DNA of 64,000 nt from Nonomuraea candida (GCF_000725485.1 NZ_JOAG01000016.1:62001-126000); one strand, 5' to 3'. Counted from the stretch's first letter, positions 26,144-35,350 are shown. Numbers and translations are program-made. Notes: generated from the sequence alone by a model not told the origin.

Positions 26144-26240
26144 TGTTCTGTGTTAGCACGTCGGCTCGTGCCAGGCCAGGTGTAAGACCCAAGGCCGATA
26201 CACTGGGGTTACCGCATTTCGCCTTTGGGGGGTTCTCACG

Positions 26241-27788
<1,548 letters not shown>

Positions 27789-27820
27789 CCCCGGTCCCTG
27801 TCCTCGCTCCCGACGTCTAA

Positions 27821-27878
27821 CTACAAGAAATTTTTAGTTTGGTGCACGGGCGAACGCCAAACTAAAAATTTTTTGTAG
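27821..27878. promoter_or_regulatory. 22-bp AT-rich inverted repeat upstream of abiE genes
   Basis: Arms at 27821-27842 and 27857-27878 (CTACAAGAAATTTTTAGTTTGG and its complement) pair with one mismatch around a 14-base loop. It is strikingly AT-rich for this genome and sits 18 bases before the AbiEi ATG. AbiEi proteins are known to autoregulate by binding paired inverted repeats in their promoter, so an operator is the best guess; it may also terminate guaA transcription. Confidence 0.7.
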
Positions 27879-27896
27879 GAGTTAGGGTGGGCCAGT

Positions 27897-28499
27897 ATGG
27901 GGGCAAGTGACGACAAGCCTCGCGCCCGGCTCTGGCGACGGGCGGCGGGTCAGCGCGGCTACTTCACTGCGGCCCAGGCGCTAGAGGACGGCTTCTCCTA
28001 CCAATCACAACGCTTCCAGGTCGTGAGCGGCCATTGGGAGCGGGTCGATCGCGGCGTCTATCGGTTCGCCGAGTTCGCCGATCTCCCCGCGGGCGAACAC
28101 GATCACCTCGTACGATGGGCGCTGTGGGGCCAAGGGCAGGCGGTCGTGTCACACACCACGGCACTCGCCGTCCATGATCTGGGGATAGCCAATCCGGCTC
28201 GGATTCATCTGACGGTTCCGCCGGGATTCCGCCGGCGGCACTCCTCCGTGGCTCTCCACCGTGCCGAGTTGAGCAGTGATGATGTGGAAGAGCACGAGGG
28301 GTTTCGGGTGACAAGACCTGTGCGCGCCATCGCGGAGTCCGCGGGGGACGGTGCGGACCAAGACGTGATCGACTCGGCCGTCGCCGAGCTGCTCGAACGT
28401 GGGTCCGCCACGAAGGCCCAGCTGGTCCGCGCGGCCCAGCGCGTCGGGTCCCGCGCCGAACTCGCGGTGGAGCGAGCCATGCGTCAAGAGTCGGCGTGA
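27897..28499 (+). CDS. AbiEi-type antitoxin / transcriptional repressor
   Basis: 200-aa protein. The N-terminal winged helix (AAGQRGYFTAAQALEDGFS, VVSGHWERVDRGVYRF) is the AbiEi antitoxin domain. The middle (VVSHTTALAVHDLGIANPARIHLTVP) and the C-terminal DVIDSAVAELLERGSATKAQ match the longer type IV antitoxin layout. In characterised AbiE systems this protein neutralises the nucleotidyltransferase toxin and represses its own operon. The ATG follows TTAGGGTGG. The gene overlaps the toxin gene by 4 bases (GTGA). Codon use is less GC-biased than its neighbours, which suggests acquisition. Confidence 0.87.
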   Translation: MGASDDKPRARLWRRAAGQRGYFTAAQALEDGFSYQSQRFQVVSGHWERVDRGVYRFAEFADLPAGEHDHLVRWALWGQGQAVVSHTTALAVHDLGIANPARIHLTVPPGFRRRHSSVALHRAELSSDDVEEHEGFRVTRPVRAIAESAGDGADQDVIDSAVAELLERGSATKAQLVRAAQRVGSRAELAVERAMRQESA

Positions 28500-29362
28500 G
28501 CCGCTACGCGAACTCGACCGACCTCCGGCGGGCTCTGGAGGCCAGGCTCAAGCGCCAGGCCGACGAAAGTGCCACCGACCTCAGCCGATTGCGAAGAATC
28601 GCGGTGTTCGACCGGATATCCGCAAGGCTGAGTGTCGTCGAAGGCCGCTGGGTCCTCAAGGGCGGCACGTCCCTGGAATTTCGCCTCGGAGGGCGGGCAC
28701 GTGCCACGAAGGACCTTGACCTGGCGCTGCGGGACGACTCCTGCGATGGGGAGGCCCTGCGCGAAGAGCTGATCGAGACTCTGGCGAACGATGTCGATCG
28801 GGATGGGTTCATGTTCTCGGTCGGACGGCCCATCGCGTTGGACGTTGACGCGGCCGGACGGCCAGGCTGGAGGTTCTCGGTCGACAGCACTCTTGCCGGC
28901 AAGACCTTCGCGCAGATCCGGCTGGACATCGTGCGGCGTGACGAGGAACTCGCGGCCGTCGAACGCATCCTCCTGCCCGGTGTGCTCGCGTTCGCCGGTG
29001 TGCCCGCCCGTACGATCGAATCGGTCGATCGCCGCCAGCATTTCGCAGAGAAGCTGCATGCCCTCACCCGTGACTACGACTCACGTCCCAACACCAGGGT
29101 GAAGGACCTCGTCGATCTGATCCTGCTCATCGAGGACGGCCTCCCCCCTGACGGCGGGCTGCTGGAAGTGGTGCAACACGTCTTCGCCGTACGAGGCACC
29201 CACCTCGTTCCGCTTCTCATCCCCGATCCGCCACCGGCCTGGGAGTGGGACTACCCGAAGCTCGCAGAGGGCGTCACGCACGCGGAGCCGGACCTGTCCA
29301 CTGCTCTCGGCCGGTTGCGCGCTTTCTGGAAGTCGGTGCGGGATCGGGGCACGGGCGGCTGA
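28496..29362 (+). CDS. AbiEii/AbiGii family nucleotidyltransferase toxin
   Basis: 288 aa. The nucleotidyltransferase signature is clear: VLKGGTSLEFRLGG near residue 53, then the metal-binding D-x-D at Asp73/Asp75 (TKDLDLAL). Later blocks FAEKLHALTRDY and TRVKDLVDLILL are the usual AbiEii helices with conserved Lys and Asp. Such toxins modify tRNA or other targets with nucleotides and cause growth arrest or abortive infection. The GTG start overlaps the antitoxin stop, so the pair is translationally coupled. All catalytic residues I can judge are present, so the gene looks intact. Confidence 0.88.
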   Translation: MSRYANSTDLRRALEARLKRQADESATDLSRLRRIAVFDRISARLSVVEGRWVLKGGTSLEFRLGGRARATKDLDLALRDDSCDGEALREELIETLANDVDRDGFMFSVGRPIALDVDAAGRPGWRFSVDSTLAGKTFAQIRLDIVRRDEELAAVERILLPGVLAFAGVPARTIESVDRRQHFAEKLHALTRDYDSRPNTRVKDLVDLILLIEDGLPPDGGLLEVVQHVFAVRGTHLVPLLIPDPPPAWEWDYPKLAEGVTHAEPDLSTALGRLRAFWKSVRDRGTGG

Positions 29363-29439
29363 CCGAGGGCCGCCATCTGCGGACGCGTGCACCGGGTGGC
29401 TCCGCCAGTCACGCCCTGGGCGCCGTCGAGAGCAATGGC

Positions 29440-29658
29440 CTACGCGTCGGTCGTGGGCGTGAGCTCGTAGCCTGCTGCCTCGACGGCGGCTCGTACGTCG
29501 GTGAGGTCGAGGGGGGTGGCGCTGGTCAGCGTGACCGTGTCGTTGGCGACGTCCACCGTGACCGCCGTGACGCCGGGGAGGCGTTCGAGTTCCTCGGTGA
29601 CGAAGCCCGCGCAGTGTCCGCAGGCCATGCCGCTGACGGTGTAGGTGCGCGTGGTCAT
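29440..29658 (-). CDS. copZ: Heavy-metal-associated domain protein, CopZ-like copper chaperone
   Basis: 72-aa soluble metallochaperone with a single HMA fold. The copper-binding M-x-C-x2-C lies at residues 11-16 (GMACGHCAG), within TYTVSGMACGHC. The length is normal for CopZ. It overlaps the upstream SnoaL-like gene by 4 bases (ATGA) and is therefore co-translated with it. No P-type copper ATPase or CsoR repressor is adjacent, which is unusual for a CopZ. Regulation is probably by the divergent TetR protein. Confidence 0.9.
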   Translation of the reverse strand: MTTRTYTVSGMACGHCAGFVTEELERLPGVTAVTVDVANDTVTLTSATPLDLTDVRAAVEAAGYELTPTTDA

Positions 29659-30071
29659 GCCGGCGTTCCCTCCTGTTCGGCGGGTGCCTCGGGCAGGGTG
29701 CGGGTGAGCATGTGGGCGCTGCGCATCCGGCCGTCGGGGGCGAACCGGCCGAAGAAGTGCACGTCCATGGCGAACTGCTTGCCGCGCTGCCGTACGTGCA
29801 GGGTGTAGCGGGCGGCGAGCCGGTCACCGTTCACCAGCGCTTCGTGAACCTCCAGCCGGCCTTCCGGCCGGTTCTTGCGCACCGGGCGGGTGTGGGCGAT
29901 GAGTTTGTCCCGATCCATCCGGTGCCCGTCGGCGATCTGCACGATGTCGGGCGTGTGGTACCGGTCGACGATCGCTCCCGCGTCCTCGTCGCTGTTCAGC
30001 AACTCCTCGGAGAAGGAGGTCAGGAAGCCAGTGATGAACTCGGCGGGGTCGGTGTCGTGGAGGGTGTTCAC
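29655..30071 (-). CDS. SnoaL/NTF2-like protein
   Basis: 138 aa, cone-shaped alpha+beta fold of the NTF2 superfamily. An N-terminal helix (DPAEFITGFLTSFSEELL) is followed by DAGAIVDRYHTPDIVQIADG and strands such as LAARYTLHVRQRGKQFAMDVHFFGRF. No catalytic residues can be assigned. These folds serve as polyketide cyclases, isomerases or simple ligand binders. The GTG at 30071 follows AGGAG. It is the first gene of a two-gene unit with copZ, divergent from the TetR gene. Confidence 0.8.
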   Translation of the reverse strand: MNTLHDTDPAEFITGFLTSFSEELLNSDEDAGAIVDRYHTPDIVQIADGHRMDRDKLIAHTRPVRKNRPEGRLEVHEALVNGDRLAARYTLHVRQRGKQFAMDVHFFGRFAPDGRMRSAHMLTRTLPEAPAEQEGTPA

Positions 30072-30093
30072 GGTACTCCTGTCGCGCCATAAC

Positions 30094-30110
30094 TCTTACG
30101 CGCTGTAAGA
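30094..30110. promoter_or_regulatory. Putative TetR operator
   Basis: The 17-base palindrome TCTTACGCGCTGTAAGA (6-base arms, 5-base spacer) lies in the 75-base gap between the divergent SnoaL and TetR genes. Position and form suit autoregulation and control of the SnoaL/copZ unit. A further GTGTAAGAG half-like site lies just before the tetR start. Confidence 0.6.
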
Positions 30111-30146
30111 TATACACACCCCGCTAACTTGGACAAGGTGTAAGAG

Positions 30147-30902
30147 ATGAGCTCCTCGCCGCCCCGCGACGCCGCTGACCGCCCTCTCGCCGGCAGCTCC
30201 GCCGGCGACGGCACTGTTGGGGGCGGTACGGCTGGCCCGGTTGGGGACGGCGCCGTCGGCCTCACCTCCGTAAGTGCCGCTCGTGGCGGCACCCGTAAGC
30301 GTCGTGCCGATGCCCGCCGCAGCCGGGCCGCCATCCTCGACGCCGCGGTCCAGGTCCTCAACGCCGACGCCGACGCCAGCGTCGACACCATCGCCACCGC
30401 CGCCGGGGTGAGCCGCCAGACGGTCTACGCCCACTTCCCGTCGCGCGAGCAGTTGCTGGCAGGCGTGCTCGACCACCTCACCCAGCAGACCGTCGCCGCG
30501 ATGGACGCCGCCGACCCCGACAGCGGCCCGGCCGCCGAGGCCCTGCTGCGCCTGCTGGACGCCAGTGAGCGCACGGCCGGGCGGTACCCCGTCCTGCTCC
30601 AGAAGATCGGCACGCTGCCCGTGACCGCGCAGGACGACCACGACCGCCACGCGCCGGTCGCCGACCGGCTGGAGCGGGTGATCCGGCGCGGCCAGCGGGC
30701 GGGGGAGTTCGACGAACGGGTCTCGCCGGGCTGGCTGGTCACGGTCATCGTCAGGCTCGCCCACGCGGCGAGCGAGGAGACGGCGGCCGGGCGGATGTCC
30801 CGCGAGGACGCCACCCGCGCCCTCCACGCCACCCTCCTACGCGCCTGCGGCGCCCCCGCCCCCGACTCCGCCACGCCGGCCGAGAGGGTGGTCAACCCGT
30901 AG
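30147..30902 (+). CDS. TetR/AcrR family regulator
   Basis: 251 aa. The helix-turn-helix is at about residues 53-105 (RSRAAILDAAVQVLNADAD, TIATAAGVSRQTVYAHFPSREQLLAGVL). It is preceded by an unusual ~45-residue Gly/Ala/Ser/Thr-rich tail rich in repeats (GDGTVGGG, GPVGDGAVG) that looks disordered. The C-terminal helical part binds an unknown ligand. The ATG at 30147 has TAAGAG upstream. Divergent from SnoaL/copZ with a palindrome between them. The 3' end overlaps the convergent GntR gene by 11 bases. Confidence 0.88.
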   Translation: MSSSPPRDAADRPLAGSSAGDGTVGGGTAGPVGDGAVGLTSVSAARGGTRKRRADARRSRAAILDAAVQVLNADADASVDTIATAAGVSRQTVYAHFPSREQLLAGVLDHLTQQTVAAMDAADPDSGPAAEALLRLLDASERTAGRYPVLLQKIGTLPVTAQDDHDRHAPVADRLERVIRRGQRAGEFDERVSPGWLVTVIVRLAHAASEETAAGRMSREDATRALHATLLRACGAPAPDSATPAERVVNP

Positions 30903-31164
30903 GAGGCCGCTCTGGGCGTGCGATGTAGGTGCCCTTCGCTGGCAGTGTGACCACCAGCCCGCGATCCCGAAGCTCCTGTACGGCCCGGCGCACCGTGCCG
31001 ATCGCGACGCCGTATTCCTGCGCCAGATCGCGCTCGCCCGGCAGGCGTGTGCCGGGAGTGAGCTCGCCTGCCTCGACCCGGGCGGCGATGTGGTCGGCGA
31101 CCTGGACATAGACGTAGCCGGGGCCCGCTGCGTCGGGGTCGAAGGCGGGCACGGTGCTGCTCAT
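30892..31164 (-). CDS. Short GntR family regulator (DNA-binding domain only)
   Basis: 90 aa, essentially one winged helix: YVQVADHIAARVEAGELTPGTRLPGERDLAQEYGVAIGTVRRAVQELRDRGLV, then a beta wing (LPAKGTYIA). It lacks the usual C-terminal effector domain. Such stand-alone GntR proteins occur in actinomycetes, often beside small genes they may control. ATG at 31164. It is divergent from a 95-aa hypothetical gene with a perfect palindrome in the gap. Confidence 0.85.
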   Translation of the reverse strand: MSSTVPAFDPDAAGPGYVYVQVADHIAARVEAGELTPGTRLPGERDLAQEYGVAIGTVRRAVQELRDRGLVVTLPAKGTYIARPERPPTG

Positions 31165-31193
31165 GCCTCACAACAGTAGAACTATGCCCTGCA

Positions 31194-31205
31194 GCATATA
31201 TATGC
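31194..31205. promoter_or_regulatory. Palindrome GCATATATATGC between divergent genes
   Basis: A perfect 12-base palindrome sits 30 bases upstream of the GntR start and 53 bases upstream of the hypothetical gene. Several CTAT motifs (31181, 31222, 31234, 31246) surround it. It may be the operator of the short GntR protein and overlap its promoter. Confidence 0.45.
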
Positions 31206-31257
31206 ACGTAGCGGCCTACCGCTATACACCGCTCTATGCCGCTCCTATATTGGACTC

Positions 31258-31545
31258 ATGACGGAATCCCCTGATTTCCATGGCCCGCACATCGGTCCCC
31301 ACCGCCGCGACGCCGAGCTGGTCGACTGGCGGGAGCCGGAGCCGCGCTTCGACCGCGTCCGGATCAGGCGTCACACGTGCGACTGCAAGGCCCGCATCCT
31401 GGAGCTCTGCACGGCCGGCGGGGTGGCCTGGGTGCGCAAGACCGACCGGTTCGAGAGCGGGTCGCTGGTGTGGGAGAGCCGTCCGCTGAAGACGAACGAA
31501 GCAGAGGAACTGTGGCGCAAGCTGCTCGACGGTAAGGCGAGATGA
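31258..31545 (+). CDS. Hypothetical protein, 95 aa
   Basis: Small soluble protein of unknown function. It starts His/Pro-rich (DFHGPHIGPHRRD), then has a compact middle with two close Cys and a third further on (HTCDCKARILELC) that might bind metal, and a charged helical end (NEAEELWRKLLDG). There is no membrane segment. It is divergent from the short GntR gene, a pairing that suggests the regulator controls it. A 23-codon ORF overlaps its stop. Confidence 0.65.
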   Translation: MTESPDFHGPHIGPHRRDAELVDWREPEPRFDRVRIRRHTCDCKARILELCTAGGVAWVRKTDRFESGSLVWESRPLKTNEAEELWRKLLDGKAR

Positions 31546-31613
31546 CCAGCTTCGACGACGAGGGACTCGAAGCCGGAAGCTCGGAGATGCGCCGCAAGCA
31601 CCGGGGACCCTGA
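31542..31613 (+). CDS. Possible 23-aa ORF coupled to the hypothetical gene
   Basis: The ATG overlaps the preceding TGA (ATGA) and the frame stays open for 23 codons (MTSFDDEGLEAGSSEMRRKH...). The overlap suggests translational coupling, common in this window. The product is too short to judge, and it could equally be chance. Confidence 0.25.
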   Translation: MTSFDDEGLEAGSSEMRRKHRGP

Positions 31614-31774
31614 CGTACGGTTCCCGGACCGGTTCGCCTTCGTGTTCGGCGTGAGACCCGGAGCGTAGGCCTCCCACCGCAGCGGCAGATATGCCGCCCC
31701 CATGGTGGTCGACATGTCATACTTACGCCCCGAATACACGGTCTCGGTGGTGGGATCGACGGGAGGGGGGTCGT

Positions 31775-32662
31775 GTGGAGCTGCGCGACATCGAGATCTT
31801 CCTGACCCTCGCCGAGGAGCTGCACTTCGGTCGTACGGCCGAGCGGCTGCACGTTTCCGTGGCGGCGGTCAGCAAGGCGCTCAAGAAGCAGGAACGCGCC
31901 GTCGGCGCCGAGCTGTTCGCCCGGAACAGCCGCAACGTACGGCTGACGCCGGTGGGCGAGCGGCTCCGCGACGACCTGCGCCACCTGTACCAAGGGCTGA
32001 CGCAGAGCCTGGAGCGGGCCCGGCTGGCGGCCAGGGGCAAGACCGGTACGCTCCGGGTGAGCCTGTTCCCGATCAACGTTCAGGAGCTGCGCCGCTACTG
32101 GGAGACCTTCCGCTCCCGGCACCCCCAGTGGGAGCTGCGGCTGCGGATGTCGAGCTATTCGGACCCGTTCGCGCAGTTGCGCGACGGGGAGGCGGACGTC
32201 CTGGTCACCTGGCCGCCCGGGGAGGAGCCCGACCTGACCGTGGGGCCGCTGCTGTGCGCCGAGCCGAGGGTGCTGGCCGTGGCCGCCGACAACCCCCTCG
32301 CCAAGCGGTCCACGGTACGGCTGGACGCGCTCGGCGACCACCGGCACGTGGCCGTGGAGCCGGCGCCCGACGAATGGTTCAACCGATACGTTCCCGAGCT
32401 CACCCCGAAGGGCCGGGTGATCGAACGCGGGACCGTCGTGCACCGCGTCGAGGACATCTTCATCCACACGGCCATGGGGGAGACCGTCTCCCTGTTCCCG
32501 GCCCACATGACGCGCTACTACCCGCAGCCCGGCATCGTGTACCTGCCCGTCACGGACATGGAGGCGCTGCCGTACGCGCTGGTGTGGCGCACCGAGGCGG
32601 AGAACGACATGATCACGGCCCTCGCCCGCGTGGTGCGCGAGCTGGGGCCGCTGCCCGGCTGA
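31775..32662 (+). CDS. LysR family transcriptional regulator
   Basis: 295 aa. The N-terminal helix-turn-helix begins VELRDIEIFLTLAEELHFGRTAERLHVSVAAVSKALKKQERAVG and ends with LTPVGERL, the standard LysR pattern. The periplasmic-binding-like effector domain starts near residue 90 (GTLRVSLFPINVQELRRYW). A GTG at 31775 follows GGGAGGGGGG and is preferred over the longer frame. Targets are unknown. The VOC gene downstream on the same strand, 137 bases away, may be one. Confidence 0.9.
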   Translation: MELRDIEIFLTLAEELHFGRTAERLHVSVAAVSKALKKQERAVGAELFARNSRNVRLTPVGERLRDDLRHLYQGLTQSLERARLAARGKTGTLRVSLFPINVQELRRYWETFRSRHPQWELRLRMSSYSDPFAQLRDGEADVLVTWPPGEEPDLTVGPLLCAEPRVLAVAADNPLAKRSTVRLDALGDHRHVAVEPAPDEWFNRYVPELTPKGRVIERGTVVHRVEDIFIHTAMGETVSLFPAHMTRYYPQPGIVYLPVTDMEALPYALVWRTEAENDMITALARVVRELGPLPG

Positions 32663-32799
32663 GACCGTCAACCGTGGGTTAACGACCATTGCGACAGTCG
32701 TCGTTGATCCGCGGTGCCGCCCGGCAGGATGCTTGACCCGTCCGAAGAACAGACCTTCTGGGAGGTGGATGGGGACATGCACTTTTCTGGTGCCGTGGG

Positions 32800-33180
32800 G
32801 TGAACATCATCTCTTCCGCGGTGTCCCTGACCGTCGCCGACCCGGCCGCGTCCAGCCGGTTCTTCACCGGCCATCTCGGCTTCCGGGAGATCCTGACCGG
32901 TGACGGGTTCATCGTGCTCGGTCGTGACGACGGGGCCGCCGACCTGGTCCTGGAGGAGCGCGACCCCGAGCGGTGGCGGCCGGGGCAGGGGCCGGCGGAC
33001 GTGCGCGTGGTGTTCACGGTCACCGGACTGGCCGCCGAGTACGAGCGGCTGCGCCGTGAAGGCGCCACCATCACCATCCCGCTCCGGCGGGAGCCGTGGG
33101 GTGAGCTGCTGACGCAGCTCACCGACCCCAACGGCGTGACGATCCAGCTCATCGAGTGGATCTCCCCGATCACGGACTGA
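32800..33180 (+). CDS. VOC/glyoxalase family protein
   Basis: 126-aa vicinal-oxygen-chelate protein with the two beta-alpha-beta-beta-beta halves (VSLTVADPAASSRFFTGHLGF; VVFTVTGLAAEYERLRREG...LTDPNGVTIQLIEW). The last Glu of IQLIEW is in the usual metal-ligand position. Substrate unknown; some relatives confer antibiotic or glyoxal resistance. The GTG start at 32800 has no strong ribosome site of its own. An upstream mini-ORF (ATG at 32777, MHFSGAVG) preceded by GGGAGG ends at a TGA overlapping this GTG and may couple translation. Confidence 0.82.
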   Translation: MNIISSAVSLTVADPAASSRFFTGHLGFREILTGDGFIVLGRDDGAADLVLEERDPERWRPGQGPADVRVVFTVTGLAAEYERLRREGATITIPLRREPWGELLTQLTDPNGVTIQLIEWISPITD

Positions 33181-33274
33181 CCACGGGACCGGCCGCTCCG
33201 GCCGGTCAAGGCCGTGCCGGTCAGGCCGTGCCGGGCCCGTTCGCTGCCCCGTTTCGCCATCCCTTTTCCCTGGT

Positions 33275-33306
33275 CACGGGCACCGCCATGCCCCGCGGTG
33301 CCCGTG
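33275..33306 (+). terminator. Hairpin terminator after the VOC gene
   Basis: A perfect 12-bp stem (CACGGGCACCGC at 33275-33286 with 33295-33306) encloses an 8-base loop, 95 bases after the VOC stop and before the next gene. It has no T-run but the position fits a terminator. Confidence 0.65.
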
Positions 33307-33454
33307 TCAGTGATGGCGTCAGGACGGTGACGGTCCCGTATCAGGGCGATCGGCGACGCTGAATGACATCAGCCGCCGGGTGATGGCGGACAAGTCCCGC
33401 AAGCATCGCCGGCGGGTTTCACCAGAACGACAACGATGGCAAGGAGAATTGACG

Positions 33455-34678
33455 ATGGGAAACAACGGCTTCTCGGTGGCGGGGCTGCGCAGGGTGCGTG
33501 ACGTGCTGGCGCGGCATGTCGACTCCGGGCGGATCCCGGGCGTGGTCGCGCTGTTCAGCCGGGGCGGTGAGACGCACGTCGAGACGCTCGGCACCATGCG
33601 GCACGACGGTGGCGCGCCGATGCGCCGGGACACGATCTTCCGGATGGCGTCCACGTCCAAGCCGGTGTCGATCGCGGCGGCGATGGTGCTGCTGGACGAG
33701 TGCCGGCTGCGGCTGGACGACACGGTGGACGAGTGGCTGCCGGAGCTGGCCGACCGCCGCGTGCTGACGCGGCTCGACGCGGAGCTGGACGACACCGTGC
33801 CGGCGCGCCGGCCGATCACCGTACGGGACGTGCTGACCTCCACGTTCGGGCTCGGCATGGACATGACCGCGCTGGGCACCCCGATCCTGAACGCGATCTT
33901 CGAGAGGGGGCTCACCCCCAACCTGCCGGTGCCGGTGCCCGAGCAGGACGAGTGGATGCGCCGCCTGGGCGAGCTGCCGCTGATGCACCAGCCCGGCGAG
34001 CACTGGCAGTACCAGATCAGCAGCGACCTGGTCGGCGTGCTCGTCTCCCGGGTCACCGGCCGCTCCTTCGAGGACTTCCTGCGCGAGCGCGTCTTCGAGC
34101 CCCTCGGCATGAAGGACACCGGCTTCCACGTGCCCGCCGACCAGATCGACCGCCTGCCGACGCTGTACGCGCCGGACCCCGCCAGCGGCGAGTTCCTGGT
34201 CTGGGACGAGGCCAAGGGCGGGCGCTGGAGCGAGGCCCCGGCGTTCCAGGGCGGCGGCGGCGGGCTGGTCTCCACGGCCGACGACTACCACGCCTACTTC
34301 CGGATGCTGCTCAACGGCGGCGTGCACAACGGCAGGCGGATCCTGTCGCGGGCGGCCGTCGAGCTGATGACCACCAACCGCCTCACGCCCGAGCAGCAGG
34401 CCGCGCGGCACGCCCTGGCGGTCAACAACGTGCACATCTCCTTCGGCCAGGGCCAGCAGGGCGGCTGGGGCTTCGGCATGGCGGTGCGCACCTACCGCGG
34501 CGACTACGCCCCGATCGGCCAGTTCGGCTGGGACGGCGGAGCCGGCACCTCGACGTACGCCGACCCGGCCAACCAGCTCACCGGAATCCTGCTCACCCAG
34601 GTCGGCTACTCGGTGCCGAGCCCGGCCCGGCTGATGAACGACTTCTGGACCACGCTCTACCAGGCTCTCGACGACTGA
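33455..34678 (+). CDS. Serine hydrolase, class C beta-lactamase family
   Basis: 407 aa, beta-lactamase/transpeptidase-like fold, no signal peptide, so probably cytoplasmic. The nucleophile motif S-x-x-K is at Ser66-Lys69 (MASTSKPVSIAAAMVLLDE). A YQISSD segment near residue 190 replaces the usual Y-x-N. Further landmarks are PLGMKDTGFHVP, GGGGGLVSTADDYHAYFRMLLNGG and the C-terminal FGWDGGAGTSTYADP. This set resembles EstB-type esterases and D-aminopeptidases rather than true beta-lactamases. The ATG at 33455 follows AAGGAG; the longer open frame upstream is rejected. A small gene follows after 53 bases. Confidence 0.87.
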   Translation: MGNNGFSVAGLRRVRDVLARHVDSGRIPGVVALFSRGGETHVETLGTMRHDGGAPMRRDTIFRMASTSKPVSIAAAMVLLDECRLRLDDTVDEWLPELADRRVLTRLDAELDDTVPARRPITVRDVLTSTFGLGMDMTALGTPILNAIFERGLTPNLPVPVPEQDEWMRRLGELPLMHQPGEHWQYQISSDLVGVLVSRVTGRSFEDFLRERVFEPLGMKDTGFHVPADQIDRLPTLYAPDPASGEFLVWDEAKGGRWSEAPAFQGGGGGLVSTADDYHAYFRMLLNGGVHNGRRILSRAAVELMTTNRLTPEQQAARHALAVNNVHISFGQGQQGGWGFGMAVRTYRGDYAPIGQFGWDGGAGTSTYADPANQLTGILLTQVGYSVPSPARLMNDFWTTLYQALDD

Positions 34679-34731
34679 CCGGCGAAAGCCCGTCCACCCG
34701 AACCCACCAAGACCCCGAGGAGAACCCCATC

Positions 34732-35133
34732 ATGTCGATCACCCTTTCCGAGCAGGACACGCAGACCCTCCGCACCGCCGCGTGGGGCGCCGTCTCGCTG
34801 ATGGCCGCCGCCGGCGCGGCCGGCTCGGCCCACAAGGCCGCCACCGAGGCCTCCATCGCCCTGACCTCCGCGACCGGCGTGGTCGGGCACGCGCTGGCCA
34901 AGGCGCCGAAGGGCCTGGGCGGCAAGTCCACGGCGGAGCTGGCCGACCAGGTCCTGCCCGCCCTGACGGCGGCCATGAGCCTGCTGAAGGAGCAGGACCC
35001 GGCCGAGGCCGACAACTTCCGCCGCACCGTCACCGTCGCCGTCGAGTCGGCCGGCCGGCACGAGAAGGGCGACCCCCGCCCCGCCATGGTGGAGATGGCC
35101 CGCAAGATCACGGAGGCCCTCGACGCCGCCTGA
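34732..35133 (+). CDS. Hypothetical protein, 133 aa, downstream of serine hydrolase
   Basis: Soluble, Ala-rich helical protein. It begins SITLSEQDTQTLRTAAWGAVSLMAAAGAAG and continues with Ser/Ala-rich helices (ASIALTSATGVVGHALAKAP) and a charged C-terminal half (PALTAAMSLLKEQDPAEADNFRR, PAMVEMARKITEALDAA). No domain recognised, although similar short actinomycete proteins share the LSEQDxxTLRTAA.GAV start. GAGGAG precedes the ATG. Its position 53 bases after the hydrolase gene suggests co-transcription. Confidence 0.72.
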   Translation: MSITLSEQDTQTLRTAAWGAVSLMAAAGAAGSAHKAATEASIALTSATGVVGHALAKAPKGLGGKSTAELADQVLPALTAAMSLLKEQDPAEADNFRRTVTVAVESAGRHEKGDPRPAMVEMARKITEALDAA

Positions 35134-35250
35134 CCCCGCGCGTCCCGCCCCGGCCCCCGGCCCGCCCGGCCCGCCCACGCCTGGGCGGGCCGTTCGCGTT
35201 GCCGCAAGGACGGTGTACGCGGGCCGGGACCGTGCGCGCCGGCCCCGTTC

Positions 35251-35277
35251 ATGCATGGTGCGTTCGAATCCATGCAT
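35251..35277. promoter_or_regulatory. Inverted repeat ATGCATG-N13-CATGCAT
   Basis: Seven-base arms at 35251-35257 and 35271-35277 have centres 20 bases apart, two helical turns, as in many dimer operators. The repeat is 130 bases upstream of the response regulator-phosphatase gene and immediately before an AAGGAG ribosome-type sequence. Confidence 0.4.
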
Positions 35278-35290
35278 ATAAGGAGCGATG

Positions 35291-35350
35291 ATGGGAAGAG
35301 ACGTCACTCCTGGGCCAACTCGCGACCGTGGTTGGCAGTGGGACACCTGA
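35291..35350 (+). CDS. Possible 19-aa leader peptide
   Basis: A short frame (MGRDVTPGPTRDRGWQWDT) begins 5 bases after AAGGAG (35280-35285), the best ribosome site in this gap, and ends 57 bases before the response regulator gene. An in-frame ATG also sits at 35288. It could be a leader peptide or chance; the inverted repeat just upstream makes it worth noting. Confidence 0.25.
   Translation: MGRDVTPGPTRDRGWQWDT

Noticed and set aside
27897..29362. Mobile island or prophage around the AbiE genes
   Set aside because: No integrase, transposase, tRNA or flanking direct repeats were found; only slightly lower GC supports acquisition.
33455..34678. True beta-lactamase resistance gene
   Set aside because: Has S-x-x-K but lacks a signal peptide and a normal Y-x-N and K-T-G; fits esterase/D-aminopeptidase-like serine hydrolases better.
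35257..35280. GTTCGAATC resembling a tRNA T-loop
   Set aside because: The flanking bases do not pair into a T-stem and no acceptor, D or anticodon arms are present.
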